Shown piece after piece: positions 7,999 to 16,594 of a DNA stretch of 64,000 nt. The first letter of the stretch is position 1; the number at the start of each line of letters is the position of its first letter. Location: assembly GCF_026107415.2 (NCBI RefSeq), contig NZ_JAPCHX010000001.1, forward strand, positions 496,001 to 560,000, written 5' to 3'. The translations under genes and the position numbers were made by a program. A model generated the notes under the pieces. It was not told where the DNA came from. It did no database searches and saw nothing but the letters and a program-made list of their open reading frames with translations. The stretch comes from Microbacterium sp. MPKO10 (GTDB lineage Bacteria > Actinomycetota > Actinomycetes > Actinomycetales > Microbacteriaceae).

Positions 7999-9495
7999 CT
8001 ACTCGCTGTCGAGCACCTCGGCGATGATCCGCTTTCTCACACGACCGGCTGCGGCGACAGCATCCGGAATCACCGATGCAAGCCCCGTTCCGCACAGCCA
8101 CGCGCCCGTGGCGTCGAGTCCCGCGAGACTCGTGATCGCGTCGCGAATGCCGGAAGCGCGCTCTTTCTGGCCCGCGAACGCACGCGGCAGAGTTGACTCC
8201 CAGCGGGTGCGCAGAATGTCGACGACATCGGATGCTGCGATGTCGACGCCGAGCAGTGCTGACGCCTCCGCGCGCGCGAGGTCGGACACCTGCTGTTCCT
8301 CGAGTCCGTCAAGCGGGCTCGCCTCGCCCGTCCGGCCGAACGAGACGCGGACGATGTGGCGGTGCGGGGCGTCGATCGCCTCGGCGAGCCATGGCCACTT
8401 GGCGCTGCTGTGCGTGAGCGCTTTGGCCGCGCGCCCGGCAGAACGAGCTGTGAGCACTCCCGTGCCGCGGGGGTGGGCGTCCAGCGCTGCGCTGTCGATC
8501 GCGAGGGTGACGATGTCGACGACGGGCGCCGTGGCCTCGGCGGGCACGGCTGCGGCGGGGACGAGCTCGCCGAGCAGCTGCGCCGCCGCGGGTTCGGGCG
8601 TGGCGACGATCACGGCGTCGGCGTCCATCGTCACGGTCGCCTGGCTTGTCGGCACCGCCGGCTTTGTCGGCGCCTCGGGCTCAGCGTCGCTCTCACCGGC
8701 AGAGGCCGCGTGGACACGCCACTGCTCATCACCGAGCATCTCGAGACGCGTGGCCGCCGTCGCGGTCAGCACGCGCACGTCGTAGTTCGCCAACGTGGTG
8801 ACGAGCGCGTCGACGAGAACGCGCATGCCTCCCGCGAAGCCGCCGACGGCGGAGCCGGCCGGCACGGTGTCGCGCAGCGTGGCGACGGCTCCCGAGAGCG
8901 AACCCGCAACGGTGAGCGCATTGTTGAGGCCCGGTGCGGCGCGCGAGACGTCGAGCTGCGACGGATCGGCCGAGTAGACGCCGTTTGTGACGGGGGCGAC
9001 GAGGTTCTCGAGAACCGCGGTTCCCATGCGCTTCTCGACGAGTTCGCCAAGGTTGTGCTCCGTGCCGATCGTGAGCACCGGTTTGACCCGGTCGAGGTAG
9101 GCACGAGTCGCACCTTTCCAGCCGATGATGCGCCGGACGTCGTCGGCGAGGGGGTTCGACGGGATGCCGAGGATCCCGGCCTTCGGAAGCGGTGCCGCGT
9201 CGTCGTCGAACGCCAGCCACGCGCCCTCGGGGGACGGCGAGACGACAGCATCCGCGAGCCCGAGCTCGTCGACGAGTTCACGCACCGCTCCACCGCGCGT
9301 CGCGAAGCTCTCGGCTCCCGTGTCGACGTCGATGCCGGCGATCTGCTCGGTGCGGACGCAGCCGCCCACGCGGTCGCCGGCCTCCAGCAGGGTGACGCGC
9401 ACACCGATCCGCGCGCATTCGAACGCGGCGACGAGACCGGCGATCCCGCCGCCCACGATGACGACGTGGCGGTCGCTGGGAACGCTGCCCGTCAT
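7999..9495 (-). CDS. cgoX: Coproporphyrinogen III oxidase, oxygen-dependent FAD type (HemY/CgoX)
   Basis: It takes six electrons from coproporphyrinogen III to give coproporphyrin III, the substrate of CpfC. The product is 498 residues. The FAD dinucleotide fold VVIVGGGIAGLVAAFECARI is at 11-30, followed by LLEAGDRVGG. The C-terminal GLASVIPDAVAAAGRV is the second FAD-contacting segment seen in the HemY family. A low-complexity Ala/Pro insert near 275-290 is a lineage-specific loop. The start overlaps the hemE stop by four bases (9492-9495). Older annotation would call it protoporphyrinogen oxidase; the presence of ChdC points to the coproporphyrin role. Confidence 0.93.
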   Translation of the reverse strand: MTGSVPSDRHVVIVGGGIAGLVAAFECARIGVRVTLLEAGDRVGGCVRTEQIAGIDVDTGAESFATRGGAVRELVDELGLADAVVSPSPEGAWLAFDDDAAPLPKAGILGIPSNPLADDVRRIIGWKGATRAYLDRVKPVLTIGTEHNLGELVEKRMGTAVLENLVAPVTNGVYSADPSQLDVSRAAPGLNNALTVAGSLSGAVATLRDTVPAGSAVGGFAGGMRVLVDALVTTLANYDVRVLTATAATRLEMLGDEQWRVHAASAGESDAEPEAPTKPAVPTSQATVTMDADAVIVATPEPAAAQLLGELVPAAAVPAEATAPVVDIVTLAIDSAALDAHPRGTGVLTARSAGRAAKALTHSSAKWPWLAEAIDAPHRHIVRVSFGRTGEASPLDGLEEQQVSDLARAEASALLGVDIAASDVVDILRTRWESTLPRAFAGQKERASGIRDAITSLAGLDATGAWLCGTGLASVIPDAVAAAGRVRKRIIAEVLDSE

Positions 9496-10607
9496 CGGCT
9501 GTGCACCAGCTCGACGAGTCGGGTGAGAACCTCGGCGTCAGCATCCGGTGGCACGCCGTGCCCGAGGTTGAGCACGTGAGCGGGGGCCGATTCGCCGCGG
9601 CGCAGCACGTCAAGCACGTGCTCCTCGAGCGTGCTCCAGGGGGCGAAGAGCATCGCCGGGTCGATGTTTCCCTGCAGGGGGACGGCCCCGCCGAGTCGCT
9701 CCGAGGCGACGTCGAGCGGTGTCCGGTAGTCGATGCCGACTGTGTCGGCGCCCACTTCGTGCATGACGGTGAGCAGATCGCCCGTGCCGACACCGAAATG
9801 CACGACGGGCACCCGGTGCGTCTGGCCGTCGCGCTCGTAGGTGATGTCGTGCACGTATTCGAGCGTGCGAGCGGATGCTGGAGCCACGCTGTCGCTGTAA
9901 TCGGTGAGGGCGAGGCTTCCTGCCCACGAGTCGAAGAGCTGTGCCGCGGAGGCCCCGGCGAGCACCTGTGCCCGGAGGAAGCGACCGGTCACGTCGGCGC
10001 ACCAGGCCATGAGGCGCGACCACGCGACCGGGTCGCTGTGCATGAGGGCGCGGGCGCGCATGTGGTCCTTCGACGGGCCACCCTCGATGAGGTAGGCGGC
10101 AAGCGTGAACGGCGCTCCGGCGAAGCCGACGAGCGGGGTGGGCCCCGGGGTTCCGGGGATGTGCTCGAGCTGAGCAACGGTGAGCCGCACGGCCTCGATC
10201 ACGGGTGCCAGAGCCTCGTCGAGCACCGCCGGATCGAGCGCGACCAGGGCGTCGAGCTCATCGTTCGTGCGTACGGGGTGCGCCATCACCGGGCCCGTTC
10301 CTGGAACGATTTCGACGTCGACGCCCGCCAGCTTCAGCGGCACGACGATGTCTGAGAAGAACACGGCGGCATCGACGTGGTGCCGGCGAACGGGTTGAAG
10401 GGTGATCTCGCTCGCCATGCCGGGGGTGAGGCAGGCGTCGAGCATGGCGGTTCCGGCACGAAGTTCTCGGTACTCGGGAAGAGATCTCCCGGCCTGGCGC
10501 ATGAACCAGACGGGGGTCGTCGAAGGGCGGTCTCCGCGATACGCGCGAATCAGCCGGGAGTCATGGGTGAGGCCTGCCGCGAGGGGGTGGCCGGAATCGA
10601 GGTGCAC
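9492..10607 (-). CDS. hemE: Uroporphyrinogen decarboxylase
   Basis: It removes four acetate carboxyls from uroporphyrinogen III to give coproporphyrinogen III. The product is 371 residues. The N-terminal signature TPVWFMRQAGRSLPEYREL (residues 32-50) contains the substrate-binding arginines, and PLVGFAGAPFTLAAYLIEGG is the second family signature. It leads the heme run: a 12-base gap separates it from the small gene upstream, and its stop overlaps cgoX. The frame gives a single plausible start near 10607. Confidence 0.95.
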   Translation of the reverse strand: MHLDSGHPLAAGLTHDSRLIRAYRGDRPSTTPVWFMRQAGRSLPEYRELRAGTAMLDACLTPGMASEITLQPVRRHHVDAAVFFSDIVVPLKLAGVDVEIVPGTGPVMAHPVRTNDELDALVALDPAVLDEALAPVIEAVRLTVAQLEHIPGTPGPTPLVGFAGAPFTLAAYLIEGGPSKDHMRARALMHSDPVAWSRLMAWCADVTGRFLRAQVLAGASAAQLFDSWAGSLALTDYSDSVAPASARTLEYVHDITYERDGQTHRVPVVHFGVGTGDLLTVMHEVGADTVGIDYRTPLDVASERLGGAVPLQGNIDPAMLFAPWSTLEEHVLDVLRRGESAPAHVLNLGHGVPPDADAEVLTRLVELVHSR

Positions 10608-10619
10608 CCCCTCATTGTC

Positions 10620-10805
10620 TCAAAGCCGCGCCACGTTATCTGGGGGTGCCCACACCACAATTAGAAACGTCGCGATCGGGCCGAGAATGATCGAGAGGAG
10701 AAACCAGTTCCAGCGCGAACGGTTCTTCTGCTCGGCAAGCCCCGCGTTCACCAGCGCCAGCGTGAACCATCCGCCCCCTCCGGTCAACCACGCGTTCACA
10801 TCCAT
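10620..10805 (-). CDS. Small hypothetical membrane protein
   Basis: The product is 61 residues. It begins MDVNAWLTGGGGWFTLALVN, has a charged turn QKNRSRWNW, and then a hydrophobic helix FLLSIILGPIATFLIVVW ahead of a short tail. It looks like a two-helix membrane protein with a small cytoplasmic loop. I do not recognise the family. It lies 12 bases upstream of hemE on the same strand, so it is probably transcribed with the heme operon. No strong ribosome site precedes ATG 10805. Confidence 0.6.
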   Translation of the reverse strand: MDVNAWLTGGGGWFTLALVNAGLAEQKNRSRWNWFLLSIILGPIATFLIVVWAPPDNVARL

Positions 10806-10843
10806 GAGCGCAACGTTACTCCCAGCCGATTCAGCCGGCCGAT

Positions 10844-11290
10844 TCAGCCGGTCGCTTCAGCCGACTCCCCCGGGCCACGGTGAGCATCGGTGATCAGCCG
10901 TGGCGTGCCCCCTGCCTCTCGTGCCCAGCGGTCACCGCGCACATCGGTGAACTCGAGTACGGCTGCCGGGCCGTCGGCCATTCCCGAGGCCGGCTGCCGG
11001 TGACCGCCGGGAAGAACGTGGTCGACGTGAACGGCGTCGGCGGGCGGCATCGTCACGTCGACGTCGTGAATGGGATGTCTCGATTCGTTGGAGATCCGAA
11101 GCTGGCCATTAGCGACCCAGGCGGACACGTTATCGGCGTGCACACGCTTGTGGGCGATCCATTCCCGATGCTCGCGTCGGTGGCGTTCCGAGCGCTCACG
11201 GTGGATCTGCATGAAGGCCACGATGAACGCGGCGATCGTTCCGATCGACCCAACCCATGTTGCGATGTCTCCGAGAGTCTCCCTCTCCAT
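10844..11290 (-). CDS. Hypothetical protein with one N-terminal membrane helix
   Basis: The product is 148 residues. One hydrophobic helix (IATWVGSIGTIAAFIVAFMQ, about 9-28) is followed by a strongly basic stretch of Arg, His and Glu (about 29-50) and a soluble beta-rich domain with NGQLRISNESRHPIHDVDV, like proteins annotated as membrane-tethered hypotheticals in Microbacteriaceae. The family is not recognised. It is divergent from hemA, with a 107-base intergenic region, and runs toward hemE. Confidence 0.65.
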   Translation of the reverse strand: MERETLGDIATWVGSIGTIAAFIVAFMQIHRERSERHRREHREWIAHKRVHADNVSAWVANGQLRISNESRHPIHDVDVTMPPADAVHVDHVLPGGHRQPASGMADGPAAVLEFTDVRGDRWAREAGGTPRLITDAHRGPGESAEATG

Positions 11291-11397
11291 GTCGACTCAC
11301 CCTTCCCGTCGCCTCACGTCCCGGTAGCCGATCACCATACTCGACACGGCGTAGAACGACCGCTCAGCTTTGTCGCGTTATCCTGGAGCACGTGCTC

Positions 11398-12765
11398 ATG
11401 AGTCTGACGGCGAGTCATAAGAACGCCTCATTCGACCTGCTCGAACAGCTTTCGTCGCAGGCCGATCCTGACGCGATCGTGAAACACGTCATCGACGCGG
11501 CTCCCGGTGTCGCAGGCAGCATCCTCGTCTCCACCTGCAACCGCTTCGAACTGTACGTCGATGTCGACGACGAGCATCCGGATGCTGTCGCGGGCGTCAC
11601 CTCGGCGGCGACGAGCGCCATCGCCGAGCAGTGTGACGTGGCCACCGACCACCTCGCGACGACCTGGCACGTGACGACCGAGCAGGGCACAGCTGAGCAC
11701 CTCTTCTCTGTCGCATCCGGACTCGAATCGGTCGTCGTCGGTGAGGGCGAGATCGCCGGCCAGGTGCGCCGCTCTCTCGAGAGCGCACGCGCGGCCGGCA
11801 CAACCACGTCTGCTCTCGAACGACTCTTCCAGCACGCATCGAAGACGTCGCGCGGCGTGAAGAACCGCACACCGCTTGGCCAGGCGGGCCGATCGATCGT
11901 GCGTCTGTCACTCGAGCTGGCATCGAGCCGCGTCACCGACTGGTCGACCTCACGCGTTCTTCTCGTCGGCACGGGCGCCTACGCGGGGGCGAGCCTCGCG
12001 GCGCTGCGCGACCGCGGTGTCACCGACGTGAGCGTCTACTCGACATCGGGGCGGGGCGCGAAGTTCGCGGCAAGCCACGGAATCGCTCTCGTCGAGCACG
12101 ACGAGCTGCCGACAGCAATCGCCTCGAGCGACATCATCGTGACGTGCACACTCACCGAGGGCTACGTTCTCGACGCCGACCTTCTGCAGCGCGCACGCAT
12201 CGAATACGCTCTCGATCATGCGAAGGCGCACACGAACGACGCGCTGCATCGCGACGAGACTCCCGGCTGCCCCGTCAACCACGACGCCTACCAGCTCGTG
12301 ATCGATCTCGGCCTGCCGCGCAACGTCAACCCGGATGTCGGAGGCGTGTTCGGCGTCGAGCTGCTCGACCTCGAGACCATCCGCATTCATGCGCCGCTCG
12401 AAGAGCTGCAGGCCACAGACACGGCGCGCGCCATCGTCACCACAGCCGCCCGGAACTTCACTCGTGCCGGGGCCGAGGAATCGCTGTCCCCCGCCGTCGT
12501 CGCGCTACGCCGACGCGCCCACGCCATCCTCGACGAGGAGATCGCCCGTGTTCAGCGCACTGACTCTGACGGCACGGCGGCCGCTGCACTCCGCCACATG
12601 ATGGGCCGACTGCTGCACACGCCGACAACGCGAGCCCGCGACTTCGCGCGCACGGGCGAGCACGACCGCTATCTCGATGCGCTCAGCGTTCTCTTCGACA
12701 TCGATGTCGATGGTGACGTGGATGCTGTCGCGCGGCGCGCGGCAGACGACGAAGCCGCCTCTTAA
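11398..12765 (+). CDS. hemA: Glutamyl-tRNA reductase
   Basis: It reduces glutamyl-tRNA(Glu) with NADPH to glutamate-1-semialdehyde, the first committed heme step. The product is 455 residues. The catalytic cysteine is Cys47 in LVSTCNRFELY, and LLVGTGAYAGASLAALRDRG starts the NADPH-binding domain. A GTG at 11392 and an ATG at 11398 are both in frame; GGAG at 11385-11388 is nine bases from the ATG but only three from the GTG, so I choose ATG. It diverges from the rest of the heme genes, and its TAA interlocks with the stop of the convergent dehydrogenase gene at 12762-12765. Confidence 0.95.
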   Translation: MSLTASHKNASFDLLEQLSSQADPDAIVKHVIDAAPGVAGSILVSTCNRFELYVDVDDEHPDAVAGVTSAATSAIAEQCDVATDHLATTWHVTTEQGTAEHLFSVASGLESVVVGEGEIAGQVRRSLESARAAGTTTSALERLFQHASKTSRGVKNRTPLGQAGRSIVRLSLELASSRVTDWSTSRVLLVGTGAYAGASLAALRDRGVTDVSVYSTSGRGAKFAASHGIALVEHDELPTAIASSDIIVTCTLTEGYVLDADLLQRARIEYALDHAKAHTNDALHRDETPGCPVNHDAYQLVIDLGLPRNVNPDVGGVFGVELLDLETIRIHAPLEELQATDTARAIVTTAARNFTRAGAEESLSPAVVALRRRAHAILDEEIARVQRTDSDGTAAAALRHMMGRLLHTPTTRARDFARTGEHDRYLDALSVLFDIDVDGDVDAVARRAADDEAAS

Positions 12766-13799
12766 CCACGGCTCGCGCCGCGAGCATCCTCGAGAGTCTC
12801 GGTGATCCGCACGCGAGCTCCGGACTCCGCCGAGCGCACCGCGGCCTCGACCATCGCCAGGCTGTAGACGTTGGAGTGGATCTCGCCTGACGGGGTCTCG
12901 CCCGAGCGCAGCGCGATGACGAACTCGGCCAGGGAGCCGGCGATCTCTCGCGGGATCGTCGCCTCTGCGGCATCCGGAGTCGTGGCCGTCGATTCTCCGA
13001 GGCGATGCAGATTCGGCATGCTCTCGCCATCCCACGTCGCGGTCCCGCCCGCACCCGTGACGCGCCAGCTGCCGTTCCACGACGTCTCGTGTCCGTCTGC
13101 GCACCAGCTGCCCGTATAGATGTACCGAGCGCCACCCTCGAACTCGAACGTCGCCGTCGCGTTCGCCGCTCCGTCGTACCAGCTGAAACCCGGGTTCCAC
13201 TCTTCGCAGTACACAGCGACCGGGTCCGCGTCGAGAACATACCGGGCCGCGTCGAACGCGTGAATCGCCATGTCGATGAGCAGCACGTGATCCATCTCTT
13301 CGCGGAACCCGCCGAAGTGCGGGGCCTTGAAGAACTCTGTTGTGACAACGCCAATCTCGCCGAGTTCACCGGCGTACGCTCGCAGTTCGGCGAGCTCGGG
13401 GTAATAGCGGCGCGATTGGCTGATCATCAGCAGCTCCCCACTCTCGGATGCCGCCCCCGCAAGCGAGAGCGCCTGCGCGACGGTCGGCGCGGCCGGCTTC
13501 TCGCAGAGCACGGGAAGACCGGCGAACAGGGCCTCGACGTTCACGGGATGATGCGCCGCGGGAACCGTAACATTCACGACAGCGTGCGCGTCGGCCTTTG
13601 CGGCAACCTCCGCGACGCTCGTTCCCACGATGATGCCCGACAGACCCGCCTCGGCGAGCGCCGCCGTCGCGGCATCCGTATTCAGATCGACGAGCCCGAC
13701 GAGTTCGACATCCGGGTTCGCCGCGATCGTCCGGATCCACTGTCGGCCCATGCCGCCCGCGCCGACCTGCACGAGACGCAATACACCGGCATCCGTCAC
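12762..13799 (-). CDS. Gfo/Idh/MocA family oxidoreductase
   Basis: This is an NAD(P)-dependent sugar dehydrogenase-type enzyme of about 345 residues. The Rossmann motif VQVGAGGMGRQW is near the start, LCEKPAAPT carries the conserved Glu-Lys-Pro, and the C-terminal beta-sheet domain runs from about residue 130. The start is uncertain: GTG 13799 puts the Rossmann strand at the usual distance, while a TTG at 13817 would overlap the ThuA stop. It is the last gene of the sugar operon that starts at 17809, so the substrate is probably a sugar or sugar acid brought in by that transporter. Confidence 0.85.
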   Translation of the reverse strand: MTDAGVLRLVQVGAGGMGRQWIRTIAANPDVELVGLVDLNTDAATAALAEAGLSGIIVGTSVAEVAAKADAHAVVNVTVPAAHHPVNVEALFAGLPVLCEKPAAPTVAQALSLAGAASESGELLMISQSRRYYPELAELRAYAGELGEIGVVTTEFFKAPHFGGFREEMDHVLLIDMAIHAFDAARYVLDADPVAVYCEEWNPGFSWYDGAANATATFEFEGGARYIYTGSWCADGHETSWNGSWRVTGAGGTATWDGESMPNLHRLGESTATTPDAAEATIPREIAGSLAEFVIALRSGETPSGEIHSNVYSLAMVEAAVRSAESGARVRITETLEDARGASRG

Positions 13800-13813
13800 C
13801 GTCCTGAATGCGC

Positions 13814-14602
13814 TCAATTGTGCATCGCCCCCTTGTAGCCCCCGCCATTGTAGAAGTCTTCGGTCTCGTACCTCAGCAGCACCGGGTCGGTGCGTTCGGG
13901 GCGGAGAGTCTTCGCCCACTCGACGCCGTTTGCAATCACCTGACGCACCTCCTTCTGGTGGTACACGGGGAAGTCCTGGTCGCCGGGGCTGAAGAAGAAG
14001 ATCTTGCCGTAGCCGCGACGGTACGTCATGCCGCTTCGGAACACCTCGCCGCCCGAGAACGTCGAGAGAAACACAAGCTCGTCAGGCGCTGGAACGTCGA
14101 AGAACTCTCCGTACATCTCTTGCTGCGGAATGATGAAGGGGTGAGGGATGCCCCGAGCGATGGGGTGCGACGGATTCACCGTCCACACGATCTCGCGGTC
14201 TTCTTCTGACCGCCAGCGGAGTGTGCACGAGGTGCCCATGAGCTTGCCGAAAATCTTCGACCAGTGCCCCGAGTGCAACACGAGCAGCCCCATGCCCGCG
14301 AGCACGTGACGGTGAACGCGTTCAACGATCTCGTCTTCAACCTCGGCGTGGGCGGCGTGCCCCCACCACACGAGCACGTCTGTGTTCTGCAGCAGCTCCT
14401 CAGTGAGCCCGTGCTCGGGGTCGTCGAGGGTGACTGTCGTCACTGACGCCCGCTCGCCGAGATTCTTTTCGATGCCCTCTTTAATTGTGGCGTGCATGCC
14501 GTCTGGGTAGATGTCTCTGACGTTCTGCTGCACCTGCTCGTGGCGGTTCTCACCCCAGACGACAACGTTGATCGGATATTCGGGGGTGGTGATTCCAGAC
14601 AT
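13814..14602 (-). CDS. ThuA-like domain protein
   Basis: The product is 262 residues from ATG 14602 (MSGITTPEYPINVVVWGENR), with AAAGG six bases upstream. The ThuA family has a class I glutamine amidotransferase-like fold and was named for trehalose utilisation. Here DVLVWWGHAAHAEV and GMGLLVLHSGHWSKI are the recognisable core strands. In many actinobacterial operons it is paired with a Gfo/Idh/MocA dehydrogenase, as here, which suggests 3-keto-sugar chemistry. That link is from family context and not visible in the residues. Confidence 0.85.
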   Translation of the reverse strand: MSGITTPEYPINVVVWGENRHEQVQQNVRDIYPDGMHATIKEGIEKNLGERASVTTVTLDDPEHGLTEELLQNTDVLVWWGHAAHAEVEDEIVERVHRHVLAGMGLLVLHSGHWSKIFGKLMGTSCTLRWRSEEDREIVWTVNPSHPIARGIPHPFIIPQQEMYGEFFDVPAPDELVFLSTFSGGEVFRSGMTYRRGYGKIFFFSPGDQDFPVYHQKEVRQVIANGVEWAKTLRPERTDPVLLRYETEDFYNGGGYKGAMHN

Positions 14603-14644
14603 GGCTGGCCTTTCTCTCATGAGTCAGATTCGGTGGCGGTGATA

Positions 14645-14665
14645 CGGATGCCGGCGCAGCATCCG
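14645..14665. terminator. Intercistronic hairpin between permease and ThuA genes
   Basis: A 7-bp perfect stem CGGATGC / GCATCCG encloses a 7-base loop, in the 77-base gap between the second permease and the ThuA gene. There is no following U run, so it is more likely an mRNA-processing or attenuation structure than a full terminator. Confidence 0.45.
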
Positions 14666-14679
14666 TTGCTCTCAGATGG

Positions 14680-15540
14680 TCATTTCAGGGCGCCGCCCGT
14701 CGCACCTGCGGCGATGAACTTCTGCGCAAGCACAAGTAGCACGATCGCAGGAATCGACGACAGCACGGCTGTGGCCATGACAGCGCTCCAGTTGGAGACC
14801 TGTGTACCGAGGTACTGGTAGATGCCGAGCGTGACCGGGCGGATGTCTTCGGTTGTCGTGAGCGTGAGGGCGAACAAGAAGTCGCTCCACGAGAACAGAA
14901 ATGCGAAGAGCCCTGCCGTGATGAGCGAATTCTTCGCGATCGGCAGCACGATCGACACGAACGCTCTCACCTGGCCCGCGCCGTCGACCCGCGCGGCCTC
15001 GATGATCGAGGGCGGCACCCCCAACATGAACGCGCGAAGAATCAGAATGGCGAACGGAATCGCGGTGGTGGAGTCGGCGAGAATGAGGCCGGGCAGCGAG
15101 TTCAGAAGCCCAAGGTCGTTGTAGGCCGCATACAGTGCATTGGCGATCACGATGCCCGGGATCATCTGCGCCACGAGAATCGCCAGCAGCGCGACGTTGA
15201 TCCAGCGATAGCGAAACTGCGCGAGCGCATACGCCGCTGGCGCGGCAATCACCAGGCTCAGCACGACGGTGCCCAGCGAGATGATGAGGCTCGTGACGAG
15301 GTTGGCGCCTTGATCGGCGATCGCCGTTTCGTACCCCGCGAAGCTGGGGTCAAAGGGAAAGAAGTCGGCGGTGAGCGTGTTGCCCGATGGCTGCAGCGAC
15401 GCGTTGATCATCCAGTAGACGGGAAACAGCATGACCCCGAGAAACATCACGCCGAGCACTGTAAAACCGACCGAGCGCGTCGAACGGGCTCGAGCACGGC
15501 GAGCGGCCGCGGCATCGACGGTCAGAAGAACTGTGGACAT
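14680..15540 (-). CDS. Carbohydrate ABC transporter permease (MalG/CUT1 type)
   Basis: The product is 286 residues. An N-terminal basic segment precedes six hydrophobic helices, and the cytoplasmic EAA loop (EAARVDGAGQ near residue 190) contacts the ATPase. The start ATG 15540 has AAGGAG upstream. It pairs with the MalF-type permease 11 bases away to form the membrane channel of the operon. No ATPase gene is present, so the complex probably uses a shared sugar-transport ATPase from elsewhere in the genome. Confidence 0.92.
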   Translation of the reverse strand: MSTVLLTVDAAAARRARARSTRSVGFTVLGVMFLGVMLFPVYWMINASLQPSGNTLTADFFPFDPSFAGYETAIADQGANLVTSLIISLGTVVLSLVIAAPAAYALAQFRYRWINVALLAILVAQMIPGIVIANALYAAYNDLGLLNSLPGLILADSTTAIPFAILILRAFMLGVPPSIIEAARVDGAGQVRAFVSIVLPIAKNSLITAGLFAFLFSWSDFLFALTLTTTEDIRPVTLGIYQYLGTQVSNWSAVMATAVLSSIPAIVLLVLAQKFIAAGATGGALK

Positions 15541-15551
15541 GTCGGAGCTCC

Positions 15552-16523
15552 TTACTCGTCGACAGCGCGGCGATTTGCCCGCAAATAGATCACGGCGAAC
15601 ACGAGCGAAATCACAATGAGAATGTTGCTGAAGGCCGCGCCAACGCCAAACTCGAAGTTGACGAACGACTCCTGGTACGAGCGAATCGCCAACGTCTGCG
15701 TCGCATTCGCGGGGCCGCCATTCGTCAGACCGAGGATGATGTCGAGAACCTTGAGGGTGTAGACGACCCCAAGCACCAGAACGACGCTCACGACCGGGCG
15801 CAGATTCGGCACGGTGATGTGCCAGAACGCCTTCCACCCCGTCGCGCCGTCGAGCGAGCCCGCTTCGTAGAGCTCATCGGGAATGTCCTGCAACCCGCCA
15901 TAGAGAATCGTGACGTTAAAGGGGATGCCGATCCAGATGTTCACGATGATCACCGCGGTCAGTGCGACAGACGGGCTCGTGAGCCACGGAACGGCATCGA
16001 GGCCTATCCCGGTGAGGAACTGATTGAGGATGCCGCTGTCTTTGTCGAGTATCGATCGCCAGGTCGCGCTTGCGACGATGAGCGGAAGCAGCCAGGGCAG
16101 CAGCAGCATTGCGCGCAAGAATCCGCTGAGCGGGAACCGCCGTTTGAAGAAGACGGCGAGCGCGAGGCCGATGACGAACTGCCCTGCGATGGACCCGATG
16201 GTGAAGAGCGCCGTGTTCACGATCGACGGCCAGAAGAGGTTGCTGTTCACGACGGTGAGGTAGTTCTCGATTCCGACGAACGGCGCCTCCCCCGTGAAGA
16301 ACGTCTTCGTCGTGTACTCCTGAACGCTCATCAGAAGGTTCTTCACGACGGGATAGCCGAAGAAGAGAATGATGTAGATCGCCGCGGGAACAATGAACAT
16401 CGCCTTGACGACGTTGTCCTTCGTGAAGCTGCGGCCCCGTCGCGTCATGGCCGCAGCCGCACGGATGGAAGGCGCCGTCTCCTCGTTGGCTGCCTGCTGC
16501 GGCTCGCGTGTCGCTGGTGTCAT
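15552..16523 (-). CDS. Carbohydrate ABC transporter permease (MalF/CUT1 type)
   Basis: The product is about 323 residues. A soluble N-terminal stretch of about 30 residues is followed by six predicted membrane helices and the EAA loop EAGSLDGATGWKAFWHITVP. Two adjacent ATGs (16526 and 16523) are possible; the second has AAGGG at a more usual distance. It lies between the binding-protein gene and the MalG-type gene on the same strand. Confidence 0.92.
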   Translation of the reverse strand: MTPATREPQQAANEETAPSIRAAAAMTRRGRSFTKDNVVKAMFIVPAAIYIILFFGYPVVKNLLMSVQEYTTKTFFTGEAPFVGIENYLTVVNSNLFWPSIVNTALFTIGSIAGQFVIGLALAVFFKRRFPLSGFLRAMLLLPWLLPLIVASATWRSILDKDSGILNQFLTGIGLDAVPWLTSPSVALTAVIIVNIWIGIPFNVTILYGGLQDIPDELYEAGSLDGATGWKAFWHITVPNLRPVVSVVLVLGVVYTLKVLDIILGLTNGGPANATQTLAIRSYQESFVNFEFGVGAAFSNILIVISLVFAVIYLRANRRAVDE

Positions 16524-16537
16524 CATCGACCCTTTCG

Positions 16538-16567
16538 GGATGCCCCGCCGACATGGGCGGGGCATCC
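16538..16567. terminator. Intercistronic hairpin after binding-protein gene
   Basis: A perfect 12-bp stem (GGATGCCCCGCC with GGCGGGGCATCC) encloses the 6-base loop GACATG, in the 71-base gap between the binding protein and the first permease. It lacks a U tract. Such hairpins after binding-protein genes are known to protect the 5' message and lower downstream permease expression. Confidence 0.7.
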
Positions 16568-16594
16568 GTTCGGTGAGTGTCGGGTGCGCATTGC